Source of the DNA: Armigeres subalbatus
Taxonomy: Eukaryota; Arthropoda; Insecta; Diptera; Culicidae
Length of the DNA stretch: 64,000 bases
Direction of reading: 5' to 3'
Assembly (NCBI RefSeq): GCF_024139115.2
Contig: NW_026942958.1
Span: forward strand, 556,070 to 620,069
The notes under the pieces: generated by a model
Database searches by the model: none
What the model saw: the letters and a program-made list of their open reading frames with translations, nothing else
Told to the model about the DNA's origin: nothing
Program-made: the position numbers and the translations under genes
Shown: positions 43,461 through 55,019 of the stretch, piece after piece
Position numbering within the stretch: position 1 is the stretch's first letter
How the letters are laid out: the number at the start of each line of letters is the position of its first letter

Positions 43461-45130
43461 AGAACATTTACCTATGTAGAGACAAAATTTAGTCCAAGTC
43501 AAATCAAAGGGGTGTTTTTGCAAATCGACTTTTAATTTTATTTAAAACAGATTTTTTCAGTGTATGGCTCTAATTTGGAATTATTGCAATATTTTATTTT
43601 AAACTAGACTGATTTTAGCGATATAGCATTGTTTTGTAGGATGGTTGTTTTCTGATTATATCCATTTGAAAAAATCTGTAAAAAAACCTTGGCCCTTTTT
43701 AAAATATAGTCTAGGTCAATTTGGAAAACCAAGTATAGGTAAAGTGACATTTTGTAACAGAGTTTACATGTCCAGCAAATTATATTCAAATCTGAGAGGG
43801 TGCTCAGCTCCATATACGAGTTGGCGTGAGATCCCTCATTAAGTTCATACTTTTTGCCAAAGCAGAGACTTATTGATAAGTGTAAGAAAACCCAGATTAA
43901 TCCACTAGCGGTGATGGATTCCTCGTGTGTTATAAAAATAGTATTTTGGCCATAACTTTGAGCCCATAGTCCGATCTGGCCAATTTTCAATAGGGAAATG
44001 GGACAAGATTCTGCGTCTAAAATGCGGCTAAGAATATAGCTGTTTTGATAGGGCAAGTGAATTGAAATCAGTTGAATTCATTTGACGGCAAAAGTTGAAC
44101 TTTCTTTACCGTTCAAGTGAATTGAATTATGTTTTAACGTTCAGTTCGCGTTTGAATAGCTCAATCTACTTGCCTTGTCTAAACGTAGCATAAGTGCTAA
44201 AATGAGGAGAATTTTCTTGTAAGCAAATGTGTTTGACCACTCATGGAGCAGCCAAGACCATAAAAGCGAGCATCAGCAGATAAAGGAGCAGCTGAAAAAC
44301 GCTGAGAGAGTGAGGAACATACAGTAGACACCAATGAGATCCAAAATACTGCACGGAGAAAGAGTTGGACCCAGGAGAGCAGGAAGTCCGAAGGAGCAGC
44401 GGAACGTGCAAGATTGTGCTAGCGTACTAAAGGATGGCATCAAGAACGGTGATTGGCAAAACGTGGAAAGCAGCGCGAGAAGAGGAAGACGCAGAAGGTG
44501 ATCGGAAAAGAAGAAGGAACAGAATAAGAAAGAAAACGTCGATCCCCAGAAAGGGTCAAGTAGGATAATCGGTATTGGCCATTTTGAACAAGATTCTTGT
44601 CCGTGTTGATCAAAGAATCGTGGATGTCTGAAGAAAATGCCAAAATCGTGTCTGATCAATTGCTTTACGGTAAGATTATTGAAAAAAGCCAAAGAACAGT
44701 GTATTCCGATCGTCTCCTGAATTTATTTTTTGAGGAGCATCGGATAAGTTGGCGAAAATTTCTGTGGTTTGAATTGATACCGTCAAAAACCATCATCACT
44801 GAAGTTGAAATTGGATAAAAGTTACAAATCGATCAGAATTGTTTTAACGGCCCTTCAACGAATAGAACCTCTGAGCATGGATAAATGCTATTTCAACGTG
44901 TCTGGATCAACCATCAGTTCTTTCGGCCGTGCATTTATAAACGTCAATTGTCTATCTTCCTTCTTATTGGCATTACATGTAACTGAACGAAGCATACTGA
45001 TGGTTCACCCTGTCCTGCAACAGGGTGGCATCACTTGTCGAAGCCGAAGCCGAAGGCGACCCTAGGTTGGTGGCTCCTATGCCGCTCCTACCTCAGCTAT
45101 GAGGTAGACCCTTTCATGTCTCCTATTTCT
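43461..45130. other. No gene recognised; open frames at 43604-44056 and 44273-44692
   Basis: The 150-codon frame at 43604-44056 (minus) has no motif that I know. The 139-codon frame at 44273-44692 (minus) is hydrophobic and phenylalanine-rich because the plus strand is GA-rich. Neither looks like a gene. Repeated AATTGAAT words occur around 44040-44160. Confidence 0.4.
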
Positions 45131-45190
45131 GAGGTGCCGCAGAGGCATCAACCCTTCGACACTCCTGCCAGGCATAACAAGACTTTAATG
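45131..45190 (+). repeat. Dispersed repeat, copy related to 45751-45810
   Basis: GAGGTGCCGCAGAGGCATCA, then ACACTCCTGCCAGGCATAAC. The copy 620 bp downstream reads AAGGTACCGCAGAGGTAGCT and ACACTCCTGCCAGGCATAGC. Confidence 0.6.
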
Positions 45191-45501
45191 TCCCCTAATC
45201 AGGGATTGAATCCTAAAGAGAATAAACAAGTCTCTCACTTATCATCTCTGTATACATATACGATATGTAGCATCCTGCGAGAGACTTTTTTCGCAAGTTG
45301 TCATGATAGAGAACTGATTCGGGAGACTATACCCCATGATATATTTCTTTAAGAGAGCTCCAAATGCGGGGAGCACTGGCTCTGATGATGCATTTCAACA
45401 TGTTCTACCCAGCTGTGCAGTAACCAACACGAAATGAGCGAAAACAAAGCGAGAATCACCATTTTTCTGTGGGGGCTGCCTATCCGATTCTGTTTTTTCG
45501 C

Positions 45502-45640
45502 ACTTGTATAGGGCACTGCACGGACTGCTTTGTCTCTTTCTTGCTGCAAAGAATTTAGAAAACAACAAGGCCAGTAAACGTCAAAATTTATGAGGAACGA
45601 AAGAGAAAGAGATGTTTCCGTGCAGTGCCCTATACAAGTT
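45502..45640. repeat. 139-bp foldback
   Basis: The left arm ACTTGTATAGGGCACTGCAC (from 45502) is mirrored at the right end (GTGCAGTGCCCTATACAAGT, to 45640). The arms are about 38 bp with a loop near 58 bp. It is probably a small MITE. Confidence 0.7.
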
Positions 45641-45750
45641 TGATAAATTTGTTATCATGGCTTGTTATGATTCGGAACAGTTTTTGCCTCTCTTTTATCG
45701 TTGTTCGTTATATATTAAGAGCGATTTCTGCAAACCATGCCCCTAATTGT

Positions 45751-45810
45751 AAGGTACCGCAGAGGTAGCTGCTCCCTACACTCCTGCCAGGCATAGCGAG
45801 GCTTCACTTA
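45751..45810 (+). repeat. Dispersed repeat, copy related to 45131-45190
   Basis: See the paired copy. Both are followed by CCTCA- or CTTTAATG-type sequence without further similarity that I can see. Confidence 0.6.
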
Positions 45811-45959
45811 ATCCGTCACTGGCAGCCAGATCACGTCACTGCCTAAGCAGTCACTCTGACCATACCTACCATGTGAGGCTTACTTGTGTGCTCGCCCATA
45901 CATTCGGTCCTACACTCCGAGGGGGTATTACGTGTCATACGCCCCCATCTCTTATTTGT

Positions 45960-47015
45960 TTCCACTTTGTGCACCTCCTGTGCATCCTCCATGGATTCCG
46001 ACTGGAATCCTCCAAGGATTTCGATGAGAATCCTGTAGGGATTTCGACGGGAATCTCCAGATAATTGGGATTTCTCCAAGCATACCGAAGGGAGCCTCCA
46101 GGGATTCTGAAGGCAATCCACCAGGGATTCCGACAGGAATGTTCCAGTGAGTCCGAAGGGATTGTTCCAGGGATTCCAAATCCTCCCGGGATGTCGACGG
46201 AAATCCTCCAGGAGCACCAACGGGAATGTTCCAGAGAATTCAAAGGAAATGTTTCAGGGATTCCAATGAGAGTCTTCTAAAGATTCCGAATGGAGTTCTC
46301 CAGGAATTCCGACGGAAATGTTCCAGGAGCTTTAACGGAGATTCCGTTGGGAATCCCCCAGGAATTCCAAAGTGAATGTTCAAGGATTTCGTAGGCTATG
46401 TTCCAGGTATGTAGAAGCAAATCGTCGAAGGATTTCTAAGCAATCTAACGAGGGATCCCGAAGCAAATCGTCGAGGGACCTCGAATTAATCCTCCAGGGA
46501 TGTTGAAGCAAATCTTCGAGGGATTCCGAAGCAAATCATCGATGTATTCCAAAGCACAACGTCGAATGTTTCGGAAGCAATTGGTCGATGGATTTCAAAG
46601 AAAATCGTAAGAGGGAATCAAATCATTGAGGAATGCCGAGGCAAAACGTCGAGAGACTCCGAATTAAATATTCAAGGAATTCTGAAGAAAATCGTCAAGA
46701 AATTCCGAAGCAAATCTCTGAACGATTCCGAAACAAATCTTCTAACTACTGCGGAGGAGTTCCGAAGCAAATAACGAGAGATTTTATAGCAAATCCCTCA
46801 TGGATTATGAATGGTATCCCCCACCGATTCCCAAGAGTATCCCTCAACGATACTGAAAGTAATCCAGTGTGAATTCTTCTGGATTCCAGTTAGAATAATT
46901 CGATGATTCTGAAAGGAATTCTTCAGAAATTCCAATGAGAATTCTCTTTGGATTCCGATGGGAATCCTCTCGGATTCTGATGAGAACCCTTCTCGGATGC
47001 TGATGGGAATTGTGG
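45960..47015 (+). repeat. GGATTCC-type minisatellite, two unit variants
   Basis: From 45960 to about 46400 the unit is close to GGGATTCCGACGGGAATC plus TCCA. From about 46400 to 46790 it becomes GGATTCCGAAGCAAATCGTC plus GAG. The last 200 bp is a third, more degraded version. It begins just after CTCTTATTTGTTT, the word found at the ends of the 26-30 kb foldback. Confidence 0.75.
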
Positions 47016-48524
47016 AGATTATCATGCTGCTAGGCAAGTGGAATTCTGCCGGAAAACTGTACGGTCCAGTCCGTGATGGTTGACCACATATCTTTGAGTG
47101 CTGTCAAAGTACCACGATTGCTTTGATTGATATTTTGGTGGCCCTCCGTTGCTGTTCATATCAAGCTTACTTTGATGCTTTCAAATCAATTAGATATTGC
47201 CTTTTCATAATTAACACCAAGTGCAATTTAACTGCCAAACAAGAATCTTCCTCAGAAATAAGAAACAATCTCATTTGTCTTCCAGTAATTCCATTATGAC
47301 AGGGTGGATATGGAAGATAACTATTTTGTCTTCAAACTTTTTTAGTAATTCATTCATATGTTGAAAATTGATATCACTGCTAATTTTTCAAATCCTAGGG
47401 GCTCTAATTTTTTCTAAGCCCCCTAGCCCTCCCTTATTTACGCCAATGCTTATCCCAAAACGAATCGATTAGGGTGAAAATTTTGCAAATCGCGTAGCTC
47501 GTTCGTGAGTTAAATCGTCAGGAAGGGAACCTAAACTAATTTTTATTTATACAGATAGGGGAAGAGGCCTCAAAACGGCTTTCGTGTATTCCCTCATATT
47601 TACCGTATTTGGCATGGCCGTAATAAAACTTTGATGAAACATCTAACATTTCGGTGAGGCAAAACGCCCGAAGGGGACTAGCCTACAATGTACTACGCGT
47701 CTCCACACACTATCCATACCAGAATGCTGATTCGCCGACGCGCAGGGTTGGTTCGCTCTGAGGAATATTCAAGAGAAGGTGTAAAAACTTCTCTTTTCTC
47801 GATCTGTTATCCGAGTGTATTGTGCAGAAATACACTTTATCTTTGTATGAAGGAGCGTGCGTAGTATCCACTCTTCATCGCACAAGTCCACAAGTGTAAA
47901 GAGTATAGGAAAATGGTAATTTGCTGTTTACCAAAATGCATACATTTAGGCTATATTCTAAATCTTCCATGTAAATACGCTGTTGTGAGCGCCTAAATAT
48001 AGACCATTTTGTACACAATATAAAACACACGCGACCGAAAATATTCTCACTCTTTATCGATCATGTTTCTCTTGGCTTCAATCACACGTACGTGGGAACG
48101 CTCTCGAGTGTGAATCAATACACTTCTCTTTATTTGTAAAATCTCTACACATTTCAAGACGAAGTTCGAGAAATGGCCAACCCTGCCGACGCGTGGTGCG
48201 TTGTTCCCAAAGAGGTGCCAGCTATAGAAGGAGCTTTGCCTCGTGAGTTTTCCGCACAGTATAAAAATGTTACAGCATATATGATGTAACAAAAAATGCT
48301 CCATTCGATTCGACTCATTTTTCCATCACTTTTTAAAATTACAGGTTGTCGTTAGTATGGAGCTTGTATTCAATATTGTGTACAAGAAAAAGTTGGATGT
48401 AAAATTAAAGGCTATTGAACACAATAATATGAGTTCAAATATTTCCATAGCGTGTAATTTTCAGAATTTTTAACTGTGCGGGGTAACGTTAAATGTGAAT
48501 ATTATCAATATAATTGAGATCTTA
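47016..48524. other. No gene recognised; weak long inverted similarity
   Basis: CGACGCGCAGGGTTGG near 47738 and the complement of CCAACCCTGCCGACGCG near 48178 are inverted, suggesting a decayed foldback of about 450 bp. Nothing else is assignable. Confidence 0.35.
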
Positions 48525-48838
48525 TTTATCTATATAAAACAAGGTAGGCATTTGTACGACCACGCATTACTAATGAATAGAGAGCCAATGTTTGCTTATT
48601 TATATCCATTTTATTCTACGATGAACCTGGGAAAATTTTAAAAACAAAACCCAATCTCTTCGATGAAATGGTTTTTCGAACATTTGTATGAAAATTTCAA
48701 ATCTTGATTATAATAAACTGTAAAAAATGAGAAATAATTTTTAAGAATCGATCTGTATTCTAGATAAATTGTGAACGCAAAAGAAGTATCAGAAAGTTGA
48801 ACAATTTTTGTCGAGACTAAGTTCGCCGGGTCAGCTAG
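48525..48838 (-). repeat. Unclassified dispersed repeat, second copy (see 4385-4655)
   Basis: On the minus strand it starts CTAGCTGACCCGGCGAACTT and ends in TTTTATATAGATAAATA. It has the same plan as the copy between the RTE pair. Confidence 0.55.
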
Positions 48839-49294
48839 TTTTCTATAATTTTTAGATGGTATCAGCTAGCTATATTGTTTAACTGTTGCATGATATAAAA
48901 ATACCCATGAAAATCTTTACAGCTAAGACATTAAAACAGTCTTTGTTTAGCTAGGACATATTTCCCCTCCTTCCCCTAGATAGATTTCGCTTTGGAATAT
49001 CCCATGGCCTTGTGAGGGGCTGTTTCATCACCTCATACTTTCTTTGTGTTGCCCGAAAACAAATTAATGACGTTTATTTGAAAAGCGATTTTTTCTCATA
49101 TAAGAAAGCTTTTATGTTCGATGGAAGGGCAAGCTCAACCAGCATTTAGACATCCCAATAACGAGTGTTAATATTTCCTCTGCATATTTCAATATAAAAA
49201 CATTCAATATGGGTTCTATCAAACTACAACACATTTATAAGATTTGTCAAACATAAAGCATTTTGAATAACTTCACTTTATCGCTTTTTTTCAG

Positions 49295-49400
49295 GTAACA
49301 ATCAACAATTCCAAATCAACGACTTCATCAAATACGGACAGTTGGGTGCTTGGTTGTTCGAGCCTACAAAATGCCTAAATCAACAGAATCGTTCGATTCG
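49295..49400 (+). other. Candidate internal exon of an unknown host gene (weak)
   Basis: A good 3' splice site (TTATCGCTTTTTTTCAG) precedes 106 bp ending at GTAAGTAAAC, a strong 5' splice site. One frame (offset 2) is open for the entire length and reads NNQQFQINDFIKYGQLGAWL and more. Other frames have stops. There is no homology I can recall. It could equally be a 5'-UTR exon or chance. Flanking 49560-50040 is unusually complex and GC-rich, which would fit a host locus. Confidence 0.25.
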
Positions 49401-49559
49401 GTAAGTAAACGCTCGACAACGATTCAGATTGCTTTTCCCTGACCTTCTTCACCTTGATCTTCATCTGGACGCTCGCTAGAAGCAAGGAATTCAGTGACAG
49501 TCAGTAAATTACATTAACAGAGGAAACTCGAAACCTTTCGACCACACGCCAACGTGTTG

Positions 49560-50060
49560 TAGCGTGGCTCCATGCGGAAGCGTGACTTTTAGTGGAAAAC
49601 CGTGTATTAGTGTAATTTATACCGCTCCTCTGTTTGAACGGCGCAGAACAAGGAGACCCCCATAATAATGGGCGATCGGTTGTGTATGGCCCGTAGAGAA
49701 TAGGCGAAGAAAATCGCTACTCTTCCCAGCCACACCGATTTGTTTGCCGTGGGTAATACAAATCGGCGGATTGTCTTCACGGAAAGGCGCGCGCGGCCCA
49801 GAATCGTATCGCAGTCGGCTCAAATTCCCAACCTCAATCGTCGACGACCACTTTCCCGGGCCGGAACGGCATAATTTCATGCTCCATCCCATGTTTTACC
49901 TGGTCGTTCTCTTTCGGTACGTCGGGGGTTCCCCCCGGTTGCTCGTGGTTGTTACACTTCTTACTGTTCGCTTTGGGCCGGTTTGTTGGTGATATCCCGC
50001 GTGAGCAAACTATCTAGCTGACGAGGACGACGACGAGAAGATAGTTTGGACAGCCAATTG
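49560..50060. other. GC-richer non-repetitive block
   Basis: It contains CGGAAAGGCGCGCGCGGCCC and no repeat structure. Open frames of 82-91 codons lack known motifs. It may be host regulatory or UTR sequence; I cannot show it. Confidence 0.3.
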
Positions 50061-50221
50061 TAAGGTGATGATTTTGTTTGCATTGGAATGGGATTCATTT
50101 CTCGATGGTAGCCATAGGTCAAGAGAGCTAATATACAACGAAAAAAAAAATCGGTGACAAGAAACGGTAATCATAAATAAGTGAATGCAACAAAATTATC
50201 AAGTTTTTTAGTAAAATGTCA

Positions 50222-50460
50222 TAAGACGAGCACTGGTGGAGTTAAGCTGGGGGGCACGTGACCCACAAAATCAAGTATTTCTTCTAAAATTTAATTTAAC
50301 GCCAAAATCGTTCAGAAAAAAACTGATTTTCCGCCAGTTTTTATAATATAATAATCGGAGCGGAGTTGAGCTGGGGCACGATAGGGTGCATAACTCACCA
50401 AATGAATGCATGAAATTTACAGGGAATCCGAAGACTCTTTTTCTAGTTTTTCGGATGGGA
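50222..50460 (+). repeat. Tandem repeat, period about 120 bp, two units
   Basis: GAGTTAAGCTGGGGGGCACG (about 50238) and GAGTTGAGCTGGGGCACG (about 50361) head units that contain AAAAAACTGATTTTCCGCCA. The same family forms 53330-53770. Confidence 0.7.
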
Positions 50461-50474
50461 TTGGAAGATTTTGT

Positions 50475-50498
50475 TGTGTGTGTGTGTGTGTGTGTGTG
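50475..50498 (+). repeat. (TG)12 microsatellite
   Basis: Twelve TG dinucleotides directly after GGGATTGGAAGATTTTGT, the phrase that also ends the array relatives near 53300 and 53760. Confidence 0.95.
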
Positions 50499-50593
50499 AG
50501 TCATCCTCTACCCCTCACCCGGCTGGGGGTGTTGGTCAAGTAGTACTACGAATAATTTGATCATATCTCATGCTCCGTAATGGTGCCCTTTTT

Positions 50594-50914
50594 CCCGAGT
50601 AGACGTAAATAGCTCAATAATATCAAATGTTGATAAGATAGCAAAATGAGATATGAACCTGATTGATATAAGAGATAAAATATCAGACGACAATATCAAT
50701 ATTTTGCACTAAAATATCATGAGGAGATCAAGTTTTGCTATTTGTAATAAGTGATCAATATCATGTGCCATTAGTTTGTTAATATCCATAGCATATCTTG
50801 ATATTTAAATGATATTTCAGTGCAAATATTTGATATTGTTGCCTGTTCTTTTATCTCTTATATCAATCAAATCCATATCATGTTTTCTTATTCTGTTCAT
50901 GGCTTCTGCCCGGG
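50594..50914. mobile_element. 321-bp MITE, ends CCCGAGTAGA / TCTGCCCGGG
   Basis: Long imperfect TIRs: GATTGATATAAGAGATAAAA (about 50662) is mirrored near 50850-50870. AATATCAATATTTTGCACT pairs with the complement of AGTGCAAATATTTGATATT. Flanking TT on each side (50592-50593; 50915-50916) fits a 2-bp duplication. There is no coding. Confidence 0.75.
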
Positions 50915-53265
50915 TTGTTATGAAGACTAGTACTACAAAAAGGATTCACTTCTGAAACAAGGCAAGTTTCTTAAGTGAGTGTAGGGAATGGGATGTACTA
51001 GTTGTTCATAACAGGTACAGCAAAACTTCACAAGGACGCCCTTATTCGTATTAGCTACTCAGGGAATAGAAGGTCGAGAAGAGCCACCGTTGCTAGCTAA
51101 AGCTTGAACCGGATATCTGGGACTCCCATTATATCCGCGGCTATAGAAGCAAACGATGCCCTGTACGTATTTAGTGATCAATTTCAGGATTTTTTTTATA
51201 ATTTTATATAATGATTGAAGAAATCAAAGTAAATAATTGGAACGTGCTCACCAGTTTAGTTCTTCAATAGCTCCAGGTTTAAAAAGGGTGAAGCAAGTAT
51301 ATCCAATAAGACATCGAAGTTACTTCTCATCCTCCTCAACTTCCATCGAAACTGTTGCCATTTTGGGGACTGTGAAGAATCTCGTTTGATTCCCATCTGC
51401 GGTAGCTGTTATTGGCTGCTGCTAATTGGTACATCTTTGCAAAAATTCCAGTGCGTTCACGTTGAGTCCGGTATTATTATTTTACTATTTATGGAAATTC
51501 ACCATATTTTGCAGCGTTCTCTACAATCAAATGAAAATTAAAGCCTATCAGATATTTTAGCTTCTAGCTTCCACTGAAGAAATTTTTGTAATCCTTTTAA
51601 ATTTTTACGTTTTTGCTTTTCTGAGAAGATTTTTCAATACATGCTTCTATCTGTTCCTCAATTAAGATCAATTGTTTCTTTAAAACAGATCAAAATAATG
51701 AGCATGTTTTCATATCAAATCAGTTGTTAAAATTATATTTCAAATATTAAAGTGACTTTGTTTCAAATACCATTCATTTTATTTCATAATTTAAGAGATT
51801 TATTGAAAGATTGATACACACTTTAATGGATTGTGGTCAAATAATTTCCTGTATCGAGGTACGACAAATGCTACAGAGTAAATAAATATCAAAGTTCATA
51901 TGTTCATAATGTGATAAATTCTGGTCATGATTCTAAAATTGTCCCTAATTTAACGATATAATTTCTATTTTCAAAAGAGAGCTGGATATTTATTGTAGTA
52001 TATTTTATTAGCATTTAGCAAAACAGGAAGACAGTTTGTTTGAAATACCTTTTGAACAAATTTTTTCGTCTTTTTTTCATTTTATAAGATATAAGATATA
52101 ATATAATCAAAATGAGTTGTCTTTAAATTAAACATTATTTACCTTTTTGTTCAAAACTGTACATCCAAGATATTGTTATTTTTCATATCTGGAGAAGCAT
52201 ATTATTCAACACAATTTCAAAATTAATGATCAAATACTCGAATATAAAATATGAAATACCTAAAATATTAGGTAGGTACCTAAGGAAAGCAGGTCAAGTT
52301 CCAGTTGAAATATAAAGCCATAGAAGAAGAATAGAATCATTGTCAGAAAATAAATCAATCGTTAATCATAAATTTTATCTCAATCAGGGATGAATGACTT
52401 AATCATATCGCATTTAATCATTTATTGGAAACCCCAAGCATTACGTTCTGGTTTCGATTAGGTTCCGCTTCTCTCAATTGATGAAGCCAGCAAATTGATA
52501 GCAAAGTGATGCACCTAACAAATTTGCGAGATATTTTGAATACGAAATAAAACTAAGTAAATCCAAATAAACCTGTGTAAATTTTTATACGCCTTTTCCA
52601 CCGAAAATGAAAGATTCCTTTGGTGCTCAACTTGGAAACTAATTTTGGTTTGGAGGCATCCGCTTTTGATACTGAGCAAAAATTTTCAAAACTCTACCAA
52701 ATTTATGCGGATGGACGCATTTCCACCTTCCGGATGGATGTGCTACGCCAATTAATGACACAAAAAGGACTGTTCAGAATACACCTAGCTTGGAAAACCC
52801 GGAAGGTTTCATTACAAACGAATTATTTCCCAATGAATTAAATTATTTCTTACTGAATACATACCTCATTTTTTAGCACTGACTTATTTTGATATTGCCG
52901 CTTTGTTGTTATTATTAGCATCGAGAGAATACTTACCAGCTGAGACTTACCAGTAACCTCACATTGTACCCTCAGTAATAATGCCCAAGGTACCTAATGA
53001 TAATAATCCTTAATTTGTCCGTGTCCAGTATAATATCATTTTGATGCCATCTTGTTGAATCGGTTTGACAAGTCGTAGTGGTCCAGATGATGAATCCAGT
53101 TTAATCATCAGTTCCGTCGATTGAAATGTTCTATCCAGCAATTGGACCTTGAACACTCCAGTGAAAAACAAAAGTCGTTCGGCGACCAACTTCGGAAAAA
53201 TGAGGTTCAATTTTTGGTTTTTATTTTGATGTTTCTCCACAAAACTAATTTTTGAAAGCAGGAAA
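50915..53265. other. No gene recognised; AT-rich
   Basis: Long AT-rich stretch. A 73-codon frame at 52620-52841 has protein-like composition but no domain that I can identify. Nothing else is assignable. Confidence 0.4.
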
Positions 53266-53770
53266 TTTTTCAGGATGGGATTGGAAGATTTTGTTTAATG
53301 TTTAATGCAATCTAATTATAATTATTATAATTTAATTATATACGCCGATATTCTTCTGAAAAAAAATCTGATTTTCCACCATTTTTTTTTATAATTACTG
53401 GCGGTTTTAAGCTGGGGCACAATGGGACACATTACCAAACTAAAATGAAATACTTTTTCTAAAATTTTATAATGGTGGCCAAATCTTTTTTTGAAAAAAA
53501 AACTGATTTTTCGCCAATTTTTATAATTATTGGCGGAGATAGGTACTTGGTACACCAAATCAAATACTTTTTCAAAAATATATTTATATTCGCTAAAATT
53601 GTTTTGAAAAAGAAAACTGATTATTTGCCTATTTTTATAATCATTAGCAGAGTTAAGCTGGGGTACGTGACCCACCAAATAAATGAATAAAATTTCAAAG
53701 GAATCCCAAGATTTTTTTTTTCTAGGTTTTCAGTTGGGATTTCTTAAGGAATTGGAAGAATTTGTTTTAA
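53266..53770 (+). repeat. Tandem repeat, period about 118 bp, about four units
   Basis: Head phrases lie near 53405 (TTTTAAGCTGGGGCACAATG), 53530 (GCGGAGATAGGTACTTGG) and 53648 (GAGTTAAGCTGGGGTACGTG), spaced about 118-125 bp. Each unit contains AAACTGATTTTTCGCCAATTT or a variant. It is the same family as 50222-50460. Confidence 0.75.
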
Positions 53771-54027
53771 AAAATCTTGAAATAATTGCTGAGGCAATTC
53801 ATTAAAAGAAATGAAGAGGATCCTAATTTATTTCGGCAGGAACTCCTGAAGAAATTCATAGAAAGAAAAATTTCCGTAGGTATTTTTAAGGGCAAGCCTC
53901 CCGGAATCCAAAACTAATTTTACTCACATTTTCAAGGGCATCCCACTCGATTCGGTAGCAACGCAGAATTGGTCGGGGTTCTGCCAAAACACACCAAGTG
54001 CCATCAAAAAATCACCTATTTTTCTGT

Positions 54028-54260
54028 ACATTCAAAGTTAATTGCCTATATGCCGGGTATTAAGCCACCCGGAGTGGAAATTAATTACTATGTCTGAAAC
54101 TACTAAGCTACGAAGGACCTCCGTCGTCCACCGCAGGAAAGCACCTGTCATGCGAACTGGAGTCGTGGGATCAAACCCCACCGAAGGGGCGGTTACCCTC
54201 CAATACCTTTTCCGAACTAAATCTATTACATGTTGTACATATGCATAATCAAGTTTCAGA
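54028..54260 (+). mobile_element. SINE-like element, 233 bp, with 15-bp TSD
   Basis: The target CACCTATTTTTCTGT is perfect at 54013-54027 and 54261-54275. The start is ATTCAAAGTTAATTGCC, followed by the hairpin CCGGGTATTAAGCCACCCGG. A B-box-like GATCAAACC at about 54172-54180 fits GWTCRANNC. There is no poly(A); the 3' end is CATATGCATAATCAAG. No convincing A box is visible. Fragments of the same family are at 18701-18744 and 18955-19089. Confidence 0.75.
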
Positions 54261-54460
54261 CACCTATTTTTCTGTCCAAGCATTCGTTTAGTAGATTTAA
54301 TTGTTCGCAAATCTATCGAATATCCCCCTACCCCATAACTAACGATATCATACATCAAATATACGTATGAATAATTCCCGTTTTCATTGAGCGAACAAAA
54401 TATTACAAGTTAGCCAAAAAGCCGCTTGGTGCGGTTTGGTTGAACCCCGATCAATTGTCG

Positions 54461-54978
54461 TTTTGCCTTTCTCGTATACAAAGTATACGTAAAGGCTATA
54501 GGATCACTCCAAAACCGAACTTTTGATAGAAGGCTCAGAGACCCATAGAGTTATATACCAATCGACTGAGTTCGACGAATTGAGGTGATGTCTGTATGTG
54601 TGTATGTATGTGTGTGTGTGTGTACAAAAATGTGAGACACACTTTTTGGTACTTAGCATTATTCGATTTGCTCGCAACAAGTTGCAGTCGACGCGGATTG
54701 CGGTCTAGTTGTTTCCTATTGAAAACTGGCCCGATCGGTCATTGCATTCCAAAGTTATTGAAAAAACATTGTTTTTCTGCCAAGGGTCCCCCCTTGGGAA
54801 AAAAAATTTAAAAACGGAAAATTTTTTTTTTTTTTCAAATATTGCAGCAATGCATTCAAATGACCGAAAATGCATCTGAATTGATGGAAAAAGTAAAATC
54901 TATCCCCCTAAAGTGCTATTTCGACCTCTCTTATGTGTTTTTCTTATTACATATTTTAATGCGCGAGAAAGGCACCAC
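54461..54978. mobile_element. Dispersed MITE-like repeat, about 520 bp
   Basis: The ends carry inverted TTTTGCCTTTCTCGTA and CGCGAGAAAGGC. The interior holds a TG-rich microsatellite (54590-54622), a poly(T) tract near 54825 and CCAAGGGTCCCCCCTTGGG. I recall GCCTTTCTCG-type ends from many Aedes repeats. There is no coding. Confidence 0.6.
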
Positions 54979-55019
54979 CAACGCTAGGTGGATTGATCTG
55001 GGTTTTATTATTTCAGCTT

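Noticed and set aside
43604..44056. 150-codon minus-strand frame as a host gene
   Set aside because: No domain, no splice context, and the start is not supported. It has the composition of AT-rich DNA.
44273..44692. 139-codon hydrophobic frame as a membrane protein
   Set aside because: The hydrophobicity arises from a GA-rich plus strand read in reverse; no other support.
50475..54622. TG microsatellites as origins or Z-DNA regulatory elements
   Set aside because: They are short, lie inside or beside dispersed repeats, and nothing else supports a function.
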